17,046 nucleotides of DNA from Prevotellaceae bacterium UBA1716 (GTDB lineage: Bacteria > Bacteroidota > Bacteroidia > Bacteroidales > Bacteroidaceae). The stretch spans positions 11,583 through 28,628 of the forward strand of contig DCIW01000222.1 of NCBI GenBank assembly GCA_002317225.1, read 5' to 3'. Positions 6,671 to 14,377 of the stretch are shown in pieces. Positions within the stretch are counted from its first letter, which is position 1. Each line of letters begins with the position of its first letter. The position numbers and the translations under genes were made by a program. The notes beneath the pieces were generated by a model. That model searched no databases and was not told the origin of the DNA. It worked only from the letters and a program-made list of their open reading frames with translations.

Positions 6671-6683
6671 TAAATTTTGGTCA
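6648..6683. repeat. 11-bp inverted repeat before the 6750 ATPase promoter
   Basis: TGACCAAAATT at 6648-6658 is repeated inverted as AATTTTGGTCA at 6673-6683, with 14 nt between. It ends 17 nt before the -33 box at 6701, a good place for an operator. No T-run follows, so a terminator is unlikely. Confidence 0.6.
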
Positions 6684-6700
6684 AAACAGATCTTGCTTTC

Positions 6701-6731
6701 TTTGTTATTTCAAGTATTATTGCTACCTTTG
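6701..6731 (+). promoter_or_regulatory. Promoter of the 6750 ATPase
   Basis: TTTG at 6701-6704, a 19-nt spacer and TACCTTTG at 6724-6731 form a textbook Bacteroidetes promoter. The ATG at 6750 follows 18 nt later. This decides the start: an in-frame upstream start at 6693 would lie before the promoter. Confidence 0.8.
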
Positions 6732-6749
6732 CCCAAAATACGAAATGCA

Positions 6750-8201
6750 ATGAATAGAGTAATAGGAAGAAAGAAGGAAGTTAAAGAACTGGAGCGACTA
6801 TATCATAGTCCCAAGGCGGAGTGTGTAGTCATTACAGGTCGTAGGCGTGTCGGTAAGACATATCTTGTTAGAGAGGTCTTTAAGGATCGTCTCACTTTTC
6901 ATCACACCGGATTATCTCCATACGACGAGGAAGGGCAGGAAAAGATTGGCCTGAAGGAACAGCTGCAGCAATTCTTTTTCTCCCTTAAGCGTTTTGGTCA
7001 TAGAGGTAGAAAATGCCCAACATCATGGTTGGAGGCTTTCTTCATGTTAACACAACTGCTTGAAAAACTAGACAATGGCGACAGACAGGTTGTCTTTATT
7101 GATGAACTGCCCTGGATGGACACTCGTAATTCTCATTTCCTGCAGGCATTTGAGGGCTTTGTTAATGGTTGGGCTTTAGGTCGAAGCAACATGATGCTCA
7201 TTCTATGTGGAAGTGCGACATCGTGGGTAGAAGATAACTTTATCCATAATAAAAAAGGTCTATATAACCGTCAGACGGATATTATCCGATTGAGTCCATT
7301 TACCTTGAAAGAATGCGAGGATTATTATGAATACCTTGGCGTTGGGATGAGCAGATTTGACATTATTGAAGGCTATATGGTTTTTGGTGGAATACCTTAT
7401 TACATGGGATTTGTATCTCCTGATATGAGTATGGCACAAAACATTGACAATATGTTCTTCTCGGCTAATGCGAAATTGAATGGAGAGTTTGACCGTCTGT
7501 TTGGTTCGTTATTTGCAAACCCAGAGAAATACCTTAAGATTATAAGATTGCTTGGAACACGGCATAGCGGATTCACTCGTGATGAGATTATAAAAGAGAC
7601 AGGTATTCCTTCAGGTAGGGAACTGACTCAGACGCTTAGGTCACTTGAGGTCAGTTGCTTCATAAAGAGATATCAACCTTTTGGAGACGGGAAGTCAGAA
7701 TGCCGCTACAAATTGACAGACAACTACGTCCTCTTTCATCTGAATTTCTTTGAAAGGCAACACATCACAGATGACTCATTCTGGCAGCATAGCGTCAATG
7801 CCCCTTCGATAAACACCTGGAGAGGACTGGCTTTTGAAGAGGTCTGTTTCTGCCACTCGCAGCAAATAAAGAATGCTCTCGGTGTAGGTAATGTTATTTC
7901 TACAGAATCAACCTGGAGAGTTCAAGGTACAGAAGAAAAGAGAGGTGGACAGATGGATCTTATAATAAGCAGAAATGACAATGTAGTCAATCTGTGTGAG
8001 ATGAAATATCTCTCAGGGATGTTCGCTGTTGATAAAGACTATGACCTGAAACTACGTAACAGGATAGGACTTGTACAAGGACTCCTTAACAGAAAGCAAC
8101 GCGTAAATATGACTTTGGTCACAACTTTCGGACTTGAATATAACAAATATAGTAGTATTATTCAAAATATTGTGACGATTGATGATATGTTTGACTACTA
8201 A
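6750..8201 (+). CDS. AAA_14-type ATPase with PD-(D/E)XK-like C-terminus (DUF234-like)
   Basis: 483 aa. The N-terminus MNRVIGRKKEVKELERLY is the usual opening of this ATPase group. Walker A is GRRRVGKT (30-37, Lys36), Walker B is VVFIDELPW (Asp118-Glu119), and a sensor motif ILCGSATSW is at about 151-159. A winged-helix-like region follows (FTRDEIIKETGIPSGRELTQTLRSLEVSCFIKR). The C-terminus carries a complete-looking PD-(D/E)XK core: Asp403 in GGQMDLII and Glu417-x-Lys419 in NLCEMKY. This fits the 'archaeal ATPase'/DUF234-type family. A DNA-handling or defence role is inferred; no substrate is known. The start at 6750 is set by the promoter at 6701-6731. The flanks carry intact and decayed copies of the 8368 gene, suggesting insertion or rearrangement here. 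Confidence 0.9.
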   Translation: MNRVIGRKKEVKELERLYHSPKAECVVITGRRRVGKTYLVREVFKDRLTFHHTGLSPYDEEGQEKIGLKEQLQQFFFSLKRFGHRGRKCPTSWLEAFFMLTQLLEKLDNGDRQVVFIDELPWMDTRNSHFLQAFEGFVNGWALGRSNMMLILCGSATSWVEDNFIHNKKGLYNRQTDIIRLSPFTLKECEDYYEYLGVGMSRFDIIEGYMVFGGIPYYMGFVSPDMSMAQNIDNMFFSANAKLNGEFDRLFGSLFANPEKYLKIIRLLGTRHSGFTRDEIIKETGIPSGRELTQTLRSLEVSCFIKRYQPFGDGKSECRYKLTDNYVLFHLNFFERQHITDDSFWQHSVNAPSINTWRGLAFEEVCFCHSQQIKNALGVGNVISTESTWRVQGTEEKRGGQMDLIISRNDNVVNLCEMKYLSGMFAVDKDYDLKLRNRIGLVQGLLNRKQRVNMTLVTTFGLEYNKYSSIIQNIVTIDDMFDY

Positions 8202-8309
8202 TTAGTTATGAAAGCTGAGAATAGTCCATGTGGTGACCCAGAGGATGAAAATGCAAAGATTTTTTAATACTGTGGCTTGCAGGGGTGGCGGATATATTAA
8301 ATTAATTTG

Positions 8310-8340
8310 TTGAACTTTTTCAATTCAGTTACTATATTTA
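8310..8340 (+). promoter_or_regulatory. Possible promoter of the 8368-8926 gene pair
   Basis: TTG at 8310-8312, a 20-nt spacer, and TATATTTA at 8333-8340 (one base off TAnnTTTG), 27 nt before the ATG. This is a weak match. A 19-codon frame at 8209-8268 (MKAENSPCGD...) lies before it and looks like noise. Confidence 0.4.
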
Positions 8341-8367
8341 TGCGTCTAACAAAAAACAAAAAAGGAT

Positions 8368-8724
8368 ATGGATACAGTAAAGATTAAGAAATTTGCTTCT
8401 GAACGTCGTTACACAGCAAAGACAAGTAAGTGCTGGTGGGAACTTGTTGAACGTGAAGGTAAAGAGTTGACATTCAAAGTAACTCCTGTTAATAGAAGTT
8501 TTGAACCAGAAGTGGTTAAGGCTACAGCAGTAGTGAAGTCTGATGAAAATGGTGTGTATGAAGAAGCGAGTGTGACAAATCGTGAGGGCTGCCACACTAT
8601 CAATGCTTGCACATGGGTAGGCAGAGGCCGCCGTGTTTCCGAGATGTCGAAAGAAGATGCGGAAAGAGTGATGGCTGCTGTTCGTGAAGATGTAGAAAGA
8701 AGAAAGGAAAATGGCGAAGATTGA
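8368..8724 (+). CDS. Unknown small protein
   Basis: 118 aa; I do not recognise a family. It has no signal peptide or membrane segment. The N-terminal part (KIKKFASERRYTAKTSKCWWELVEREG, then ELTFKVTPVN) has alternating beta-like pattern and a Cys-Trp-Trp. The C-terminal 35 residues are a charged helix (SKEDAERVMAAVREDVERRKENGE). That it is or was a real gene is supported by the decayed copy at 6486-6670 that keeps the same reading frame. An A-rich GGAT stretch precedes the ATG. It overlaps the next gene by 14 nt, so the two are probably translated together. The sharing of sequence across the ATPase at 6750 suggests it may travel with that gene. Confidence 0.7.
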   Translation: MDTVKIKKFASERRYTAKTSKCWWELVEREGKELTFKVTPVNRSFEPEVVKATAVVKSDENGVYEEASVTNREGCHTINACTWVGRGRRVSEMSKEDAERVMAAVREDVERRKENGED

Positions 8725-8926
8725 TGAATTGAATCAGACTCTTGAAAGTCTGAAGAAGCAACTTCATGACTGTAAGCTTTCAAACCAAACTCTGACTAAT
8801 CCTGATGAGATTAAGGCTAATAATAAGATAATTGAAGCATTAAATGTTGAGATTAAGAAAGTTAAAAACGAAATCAGGTTAGAGCAGAGCATTGAGCGTG
8901 AACTATCGACGATAGGTCTTGAATAA
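8711..8926 (+). CDS. Small coiled-coil protein
   Basis: 71 aa, almost entirely predicted alpha-helix with heptad-like spacing (IDELNQTLESLKKQLHDC, IIEALNVEIKKVKNEIRLEQSIERELSTI). No family recognised. Its ATG lies inside the end of the 8368 gene (14-nt overlap), which points to translational coupling and possibly a complex. GGAAA just upstream of the ATG can act as a weak ribosome-binding site. No terminator is visible after the stop. Confidence 0.6.
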   Translation: MAKIDELNQTLESLKKQLHDCKLSNQTLTNPDEIKANNKIIEALNVEIKKVKNEIRLEQSIERELSTIGLE

Positions 8927-8952
8927 AAAACATGAAAGAATCAACTGTGGAT

Positions 8953-8967
8953 GATGTACTGTACATC
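8953..8967. repeat. 15-bp palindrome ahead of the DUF262 gene
   Basis: GATGTAC-T-GTACATC is a perfect palindrome in the 199-nt gap (8927-9125). It could be an operator for the 9126 gene, though it lies 159 nt from the start. A 36-codon frame at 8932-9042 runs over it and is not called. No clear -7 box was found before 9126. Confidence 0.35.
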
Positions 8968-9125
8968 GGAGGTTGGCATTCGCCTTTCTTATCCTGTAGT
9001 ATAAAGGTCTTGGGGCGATTTTTAATCTATAGATGCTATTGACCACACCATGCAATTTGCGCTGTAAGACTTGTTGCAGGTGGAGGTAGATATAATAGAA
9101 CATAAAGAGAATAACTATTAATAAT

Positions 9126-10979
9126 ATGAATTATTTGGGAATTTCTATAGCAGAAGTTGTTGACAACATCAACAAGAAATGGTATTTGCCAGCCATACAG
9201 CGCCCTTATGTCTGGGGAAATCGATATGAGGCGGAACAGCATATCTGTTGTTTGTTTGACTCAATTGTCCGTCGCTATCCCATAGGAAGTATTATAGTAT
9301 GGGAGACAACAAACCATATTCCATACCGACCATTTATGTTTGAATACAAGGAACATTGTCATGAAGATAATGTCAACGAAGATTTGTGGTCGAACAATAA
9401 GTATCTTGTATATGATGGTCAGCAGCGTCTTCAAACAATATACAGTTGTCTAAAGGCAAAATTTAATGACAGATGGCTCGTTTTTAATTGCGATACAGAT
9501 GTAAAAGACATCAACGACAATGGTTTCCGCTTTGTCTGTGATCCTGATAATCTTGGTCCAACAGAAGTGCTTATGAATACGGTTTATGAAATAGATGCTA
9601 AGTCGGACCTGCGAGGGATCTTGCGTGAAAGACTGGGGTGTGTGGAACTTCCATCCGTAATTGAAGATAATATTGATCTGCTTTGGCTTATTTTTCACGA
9701 ATCAACAGTCAAGTCATTGGCCTGCTTTACTATTGACACAGCAAATGAGGATGAGGTGAACACTGTGTTTCGCCGCTTGAATACAGGTGGCGTTCCACTT
9801 TCAAAAGCCGATCTGCTCTTTTCAAAAATCAAGGACTGTCATCCTGAAATCGAAAATGACATATTGTCTTTCTGTGAGGATATATATGACAAACTCGGTT
9901 TGGGATTCACTCAATATGACATTCTCAGTATTCTGCATCTGCTGGTAAAGGGTCGTGTGAGGATAGATGACCAAAAGGCAACAGACGATGATATCGCCCA
10001 AATATCAGCATGTTGGAAGAACTTGAAAAATCCTATTTCGGATTTCTTTACCTTCTACCTCCAAAATCATCTGCATATCTCGAATATGGAGATCATCCCT
10101 CACAGTTTCCCTGTATATGTGCTTATCTGCTACTATTTCAGTTTATATCAACATGGATATAATTACAAAGACATCACGGAAGATGATCTAAGAGGAATCG
10201 ACAAATTCTTCATATTGTCAGAATTGTTGGATTGGGGTCTTCAGTCTTATGCAGACAACTTCGCTAAAATAATCCTTTCAAAAAGGGATAAGGCATTTCC
10301 GATTGAGGAACTATATCAGTTCGTTGAGAGTACAGGCAAGCGACCAGTTAATCTGCAAGCATCAAACTTTGAAGCAAGTGTTTGGTTCTCTCTCAAGATT
10401 CTGATGCCACAGCGACATCTTACTTTCGACAACAAAAAGGGGCGGAGATTGAGTCCAGAGATAGACCATATTTTCCCAGTTCATTTAAAGGGTGGTTCTT
10501 CTTCAGAGAAATATCAGGACCACGTTAATGTGGTGTGGAACATGCAGCCAGTCATCGGTGAAATCAATCTGCTTAAAAGAAATTTTCACCCATTGGATTT
10601 CTTTACAAACAAAGTTAAACGTAATGGAGAATACATTGACGGAAAATCATATTATCCAGATTACGACTATATGCCATCATTGGATAGCGATATTTGGTCG
10701 AACCCTGACATTTTTGTTGAATGGCGTAAGAATAAGATGCAACAATTCCTGTCAAGCAAATATGGTCTTCAATTGCAGTTGCTTCCATCGGAAATAATTG
10801 ATAAGGCTTTTGCAATAACAGACATTTTGGTAAGTAACAACAAAAGCCTTTCATATTGCGACACATTAAAGAGAGTAGCATATTATCTGGACAAGAACGA
10901 GATCAATGATTCAACACCACAAGAATCTGTCGTAAAGATAATTTCTAATGATGTAATAAATGGCTACAAGCCAATATGA
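9126..10979 (+). CDS. DUF262 protein with C-terminal HNH/DUF1524-like nuclease domain
   Basis: 617 aa. The DUF262 part has LPAIQRPYVW (21-30), YPIGSIIVW (51-59), and YDGQQRLQTI (96-105). DGQQR is the conserved nucleotide-binding/hydrolysis motif of this ParB/Srx-fold family. FRRLNTGGVPLSKADLLFSKIK (about 214-235) is the other family hallmark. Near the C-terminus, SPEIDHIFPVHL (Asp447-His448) followed by VNVVWNMQPVIGEINLLKRNFHP fits an HNH or DUF1524-like nuclease (DHIFP, then Asn residues and K..H.P). The same domain pair occurs in GmrSD, SspE and BrxU, nucleases that attack modified or phage DNA. It overlaps the next gene by 20 nt, so the two likely act together. Which DNA it attacks cannot be told from sequence. 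Confidence 0.85.
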   Translation: MNYLGISIAEVVDNINKKWYLPAIQRPYVWGNRYEAEQHICCLFDSIVRRYPIGSIIVWETTNHIPYRPFMFEYKEHCHEDNVNEDLWSNNKYLVYDGQQRLQTIYSCLKAKFNDRWLVFNCDTDVKDINDNGFRFVCDPDNLGPTEVLMNTVYEIDAKSDLRGILRERLGCVELPSVIEDNIDLLWLIFHESTVKSLACFTIDTANEDEVNTVFRRLNTGGVPLSKADLLFSKIKDCHPEIENDILSFCEDIYDKLGLGFTQYDILSILHLLVKGRVRIDDQKATDDDIAQISACWKNLKNPISDFFTFYLQNHLHISNMEIIPHSFPVYVLICYYFSLYQHGYNYKDITEDDLRGIDKFFILSELLDWGLQSYADNFAKIILSKRDKAFPIEELYQFVESTGKRPVNLQASNFEASVWFSLKILMPQRHLTFDNKKGRRLSPEIDHIFPVHLKGGSSSEKYQDHVNVVWNMQPVIGEINLLKRNFHPLDFFTNKVKRNGEYIDGKSYYPDYDYMPSLDSDIWSNPDIFVEWRKNKMQQFLSSKYGLQLQLLPSEIIDKAFAITDILVSNNKSLSYCDTLKRVAYYLDKNEINDSTPQESVVKIISNDVINGYKPI

Positions 10980-11946
10980 GCGTATGCTTATAGATAAGTT
11001 CTTAAGCAATCCTGTTAACCGATTCCTATGCGAACATGCTTTAGCTTTACAAAACGGAGTATGTCTTTATCGAACCGTTTCTGAAATCAGTCTCAAGTGT
11101 TGTGGAACGCCATCTATGAATCTTGAAGCATTTGGCGTGACGAACAAATTCCATCTTCTAACCGATTACGAACTCATAAGCCATCTGGTGAAACGCTATT
11201 TTATAACATTGATTCAACGTGAGGATGAGATATTGCGACAGGTAGATGACTGCAAGGTGGTAGGCCACCAAAAAGGTGCAAAGCCTTTCTTGATATGGTC
11301 CCCAGAATCATGCCATGACAACTTATTCCTTCATTACTTTGATACTAATTTGTATGAGTATCGAGGTAAGGCCTATAAGAACATCTCGTATGCACTTAGT
11401 GATGCGATTAAGGACTATGTTGACGAACACTGTGAATTTGTGGATATAGTGAAGATGTTTGCTCCCGTATATGCAAAGAAGGGTGCTGTAAAACCATGCT
11501 TCACAACAGAAAATGATGATATGAAATCATATCGTCGTACCAATGTGGAATCTTTGTTTATTCGCAAGGAAATAGATGTAGATAAACTTTCTGCAATAAA
11601 CACTATTTTGGGCGAAGGTTATTGTATTCAACCGCTTTCTACCAGTCTTTTTAGAGAACTGCATAAATGTGGCACGAAGAACGGGAATGTGTTATGTCCA
11701 AAGGCAACACCATCAGTTACATTCCAAAGTGTGGATAAAAAAGACTACATACAGATAGATGGTACAGACTTCTACTATCGTAGACTCTACGAAACTACAA
11801 AGTTGGTGAATCTTAATGCTATGCTTTCCTCTAAATGCATAGAACTACTGGACGAGAGGAATCCAGATATTCAACTTCTGAACATGTTTGTCAAGAACCA
11901 TCAATCATTACTATTCTCAGTCCAAAAGATTAGAACTGAGTTATAA
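10960..11946 (+). CDS. Unknown 328-aa partner of the DUF262 nuclease
   Basis: 328 aa, unrecognised. Start at 10960, overlapping the DUF262 gene by 20 nt; an in-frame ATG at 10984 would instead leave a 4-nt gap. No signal peptide or membrane helix. It reads as a mixed alpha/beta globular protein with several cysteines near the N-terminus (FLCEH, GVCLY, LKCCG). One stretch has GHQKGAKPFLIWSPESCHDN at about 97-116, and another FAPVYAKKGAVKPCF at about 168-182. No nuclease or ATPase motif is obvious. Position and overlap make it the natural partner of the nuclease, perhaps a sensor or specificity subunit; that is inference. Three ATACCG copies follow at 11960-11992, with no T-run terminator. Confidence 0.75.
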   Translation: MATSQYERMLIDKFLSNPVNRFLCEHALALQNGVCLYRTVSEISLKCCGTPSMNLEAFGVTNKFHLLTDYELISHLVKRYFITLIQREDEILRQVDDCKVVGHQKGAKPFLIWSPESCHDNLFLHYFDTNLYEYRGKAYKNISYALSDAIKDYVDEHCEFVDIVKMFAPVYAKKGAVKPCFTTENDDMKSYRRTNVESLFIRKEIDVDKLSAINTILGEGYCIQPLSTSLFRELHKCGTKNGNVLCPKATPSVTFQSVDKKDYIQIDGTDFYYRRLYETTKLVNLNAMLSSKCIELLDERNPDIQLLNMFVKNHQSLLFSVQKIRTEL

Positions 11947-12027
11947 ATGAAATGTATGCATACCGACTGATATTGTAGGATACCGTCATACCGCCCTCAT
12001 AAGGTATAGATATGGAGGCTTGATTAG

Positions 12028-12858
12028 TTATTTATAGAATGTAATCCAATTTGTGGTGCACTCTATTCGGTAGTTATGGATGTAGTTGACATATCCCTTA
12101 TTGTCGCGCCACCACGAAAAGTTCCAGCCTGGTCCCATATCAAGATATAGGGCTTCGGTAACTCCTATGGATAGTAAATCATCTATAAAATCTCCGAAAC
12201 ATCGAACTCCGTTAGTGTCGATTATGGTCAGTTTGCCATTCCGTTCGCACAAAGCACGGAACTCATTACTATTCGATGCCCCCCTGATTGTTTTCACTTT
12301 CTGTCCGTTATGAATCATCATTTCCTGAGAAAATCCCATGCCTCCATTATTCGCAGCTTGCTTCAATTCATTAGAATAATTTTGGTAGATGAACTTATAT
12401 GTACCATTATAATATACGAAGGCACCGGTATTGCGTTTGCATGAGTATCCTTTATTATAAACACCACCCGACACATGATCTCCTGCAATATTACTATGCT
12501 TGAATTCATCAAGAATTTCACCTGTAAATGCCGCTTCGGCACAGAATATCACATTTGAATTCTTAACCGAAGGCATTGTACCACACGCAAGGTCAACAGT
12601 CGAATAGTCAGGAGTATAGACAATCAGTTTTTCGCTGCTTTTCTTTTTCGTTCCTGCACAAGTCTTTTGTTCTGTGGATCCACTATTACCTTGTTCAGCG
12701 AATGTACAGGCATATTGTTCTGTGGATGAACTGTTAATACTGCTCGATGTATCCAAACTATCATTATCTACTCCATTCGTTACATCCCCATTATCAGAAC
12801 ATGATTTATAAAATTGGCCGATAACAAAAACGCAAAAAGCAAAAAGAATTCTTCTCAT
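12028..12858 (-). CDS. Lipoprotein with NAGPA/phosphodiester glycosidase-like domain
   Basis: 276 aa. The N-terminus MRRILFAFCVFVIGQFYKSC is a lipoprotein-like signal with Cys20 followed by SDNGD; the lipobox is loose (Y-K-S-C). A low-complexity Ser/Thr-rich linker covers about 33-70. The domain from about 75 has EAAFTGEILDEF, HSNIAGDHVSGG, NTGAFVYYNGTYKF, GMGFSQEMMIHNG, and TEALYLDMGPGWNFSWWRD near the end. The last motif and the overall layout resemble the NAGPA-like phosphodiester glycosidase fold seen in Bacteroides surface proteins. It probably acts on a sugar phosphodiester at the cell surface; the substrate is unknown. Its promoter (12895-12902) lies inside an 11-bp inverted repeat. 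Confidence 0.75.
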   Translation of the reverse strand: MRRILFAFCVFVIGQFYKSCSDNGDVTNGVDNDSLDTSSSINSSSTEQYACTFAEQGNSGSTEQKTCAGTKKKSSEKLIVYTPDYSTVDLACGTMPSVKNSNVIFCAEAAFTGEILDEFKHSNIAGDHVSGGVYNKGYSCKRNTGAFVYYNGTYKFIYQNYSNELKQAANNGGMGFSQEMMIHNGQKVKTIRGASNSNEFRALCERNGKLTIIDTNGVRCFGDFIDDLLSIGVTEALYLDMGPGWNFSWWRDNKGYVNYIHNYRIECTTNWITFYK

Positions 12859-12874
12859 TTTCCTACAATTTTTA

Positions 12875-12939
12875 GTGAAACATTTTTTCTAATGCAAAGG
12901 TAGTTAATTTAATCATCGCAACCCTCCTAAATGTTTCAC
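12875..12939 (-). promoter_or_regulatory. Promoter inside an 11-bp inverted repeat
   Basis: The -7 box TACCTTTG (minus; plus CAAAGGTA, 12895-12902) lies 36 nt before the ATG at 12858. TTG at 12919-12921 is a -33 candidate but only 16 nt away. GTGAAACATTT (12875-12885) and AAATGTTTCAC (12929-12939) are perfect inverted repeats that flank the promoter. This suggests a looping or two-site repressor. Confidence 0.55.
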
Positions 12940-12942
12940 CGT

Positions 12943-12971
12943 TGTACGAACTAATGCAATTACTGTACGAA
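12943..12971. repeat. Two direct repeats TGTACGAA, 21 bp apart
   Basis: TGTACGAA at 12943-12950 and 12964-12971. The 21-bp period, two helical turns, puts both on the same DNA face. They sit upstream of the 12858 promoter and could be activator sites. Confidence 0.45.
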
Positions 12972-13041
12972 ATAGATATTTCAAAAAGAGAAGTTCTTGT
13001 CCCTTGCAAGACTTGAATGCCTATCTACTACTTATAAAATA

Positions 13042-13068
13042 AAGAAGAGGGTCATGCGCCCTCTTTTT
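13042..13068 (-). terminator. Intrinsic terminator, probably of the 13120 gene
   Basis: GAGGG at 13047-13051 pairs with CCCTC at 13059-13063, and the stem extends through A/T pairs and one G-T on both sides (to 13042 and 13068) around a 7-nt loop. T-rich runs lie on both strands. It lies 52 nt past the stop of the minus-strand ATPase gene. Confidence 0.7.
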
Positions 13069-13119
13069 ATAGTTAAGTTGGTATGCTGAATTAAAACAAT
13101 AGTTTTATGCACCTACATA

Positions 13120-14316
13120 TTAATAAGTCAGCCCCATCAACCATAAGGGGAGTTTGTGGCCAATAGGATATTCAAGCTGATCTGCAAGTACATAGGAATT
13201 AGGTACGTTTGCTATCTGGTTAAATGATTTATCGTGGCCTCCAACTTCCAATGTGATTTTGTCATCTATCTTGAAATCACCTATTGCCTTGCCATATTCA
13301 ACCTTGTGTTTCGTCGATAACTGATTCACTACGAAACATTCTCGTATTGTCCCGATATTAACAGATTGAGCAAGTGCACAAAGTATGTTAGTGTTGTGAA
13401 TATATATCTTATCAGGTTTCTGAAGTTTTGTGACAGAATCAATGTCTGTGTATAGTAACGTAATCAATTCTGCCCTATGAAGACTATTGAGATAACTCAA
13501 CACAGTCTGTTTGTTGAGTTCAAGATAGGTGGTCAGTTTGGCAATATTTACCTCAAATGGTATATTCTCTGCAAGATACATCAGTAGCGCTTTCACTTTA
13601 CGAGTGTATGCCGGGTCAATTCCGCAGAATAAAGTCATTTCCTGCTCAATGATAAATGAAACGACATTTTCAATCCTACTATAGTATTCAATATCGTCCC
13701 CATCATAGAATGGATAATATCCAACTCGCAGATACTCCTCAAAAAGAGCTTGTGGTTTGCATTTTGTCAGTACTTCTTCACAAATATCGTCCGGATTAGA
13801 TAGAATGTCTTCAAAGGAATGTGAAGGAAGTTCAATATTCTTATAAAATCTCAGAAATTCACGGAACGACAATCCTTCCATTGTGTATGAAAGTACGCGA
13901 CGTGATAAGTCTGCATCTGCATTGAGAATCTGAATCAGCGAAGAACCACTGAAGGTTATCTTCATGTCAGGATAAAGGTCGTTTATCTCTTTTAGTTCCT
14001 TACTCCATGTCGGATATTTGTGAACTTCATCCAAAAACAGATGTTTTCCACCTATCAAATGAAAACGTTCTGCAAGTTCCAAAAGGCTATGAGTAGTGAA
14101 ATATATACTATCACAAACACAATATAGCGCTTCACCAGGCTGCACTCCATAATGCGCCTTAATATATTGACGAATCATGGTAGTCTTACCAACACCACGA
14201 GAACCTTTAATTGCCACCAATTGCTTTTCCCAAGATATGCGATTAGTCATGTCACGAACTATATCCATACTTACTTGAGATATCAGTAATCTATGCTTTT
14301 TAAATAATGTTTCCAT
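13120..14316 (-). CDS. Third AAA_14-type ATPase
   Basis: 398 aa from METLFKKHRL. Walker A is GSRGVGKT (38-45, Lys44), Walker B is HLFLDEVHK (Asp96-Glu97), a sensor-like TFSGSSLIQI is at 121-130, and an Arg pair follows (LSRRVLSYTMEGLSFREFL), all typical of AAA_14/DUF4143 ATPases. A winged-helix-like segment (INIAK..TYLELNKQTVLSYLN type) is in the middle. The C-terminal core (GDFKIDDKITLEVGGHDKSF) has the PD-(D/E)XK shape, but the ExK position reads EVG, so it is probably not an active nuclease. A longer reading frame begins at 14376, but the promoter -7 box at 14334-14341 lies inside that extension, so the start is 14316. A terminator follows at 13042-13068. Confidence 0.9.
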   Translation of the reverse strand: METLFKKHRLLISQVSMDIVRDMTNRISWEKQLVAIKGSRGVGKTTMIRQYIKAHYGVQPGEALYCVCDSIYFTTHSLLELAERFHLIGGKHLFLDEVHKYPTWSKELKEINDLYPDMKITFSGSSLIQILNADADLSRRVLSYTMEGLSFREFLRFYKNIELPSHSFEDILSNPDDICEEVLTKCKPQALFEEYLRVGYYPFYDGDDIEYYSRIENVVSFIIEQEMTLFCGIDPAYTRKVKALLMYLAENIPFEVNIAKLTTYLELNKQTVLSYLNSLHRAELITLLYTDIDSVTKLQKPDKIYIHNTNILCALAQSVNIGTIRECFVVNQLSTKHKVEYGKAIGDFKIDDKITLEVGGHDKSFNQIANVPNSYVLADQLEYPIGHKLPLWLMGLTY

Positions 14317-14333
14317 ATACTTGATTTTTGTTG

Positions 14334-14364
14334 CAAATATACAATTGTTTAATGAAACATCAAA
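14334..14364 (-). promoter_or_regulatory. Promoter of the third ATPase
   Basis: The minus-strand -33 box TTTG (plus CAAA, 14361-14364), a 19-nt spacer, and TATATTTG (plus CAAATATA, 14334-14341). The ATG at 14316 lies 17 nt beyond. The -33 box begins 13-27 nt from the 33-bp tandem repeats. Confidence 0.75.
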
Positions 14365-14377
14365 GGAAAATCGCAAA

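Noticed and set aside
6693..6749. Upstream start for the 6750 ATPase
   Set aside because: The extension would overlap the promoter boxes at 6701-6731, and family members start at MNRVIGR-like sequence.
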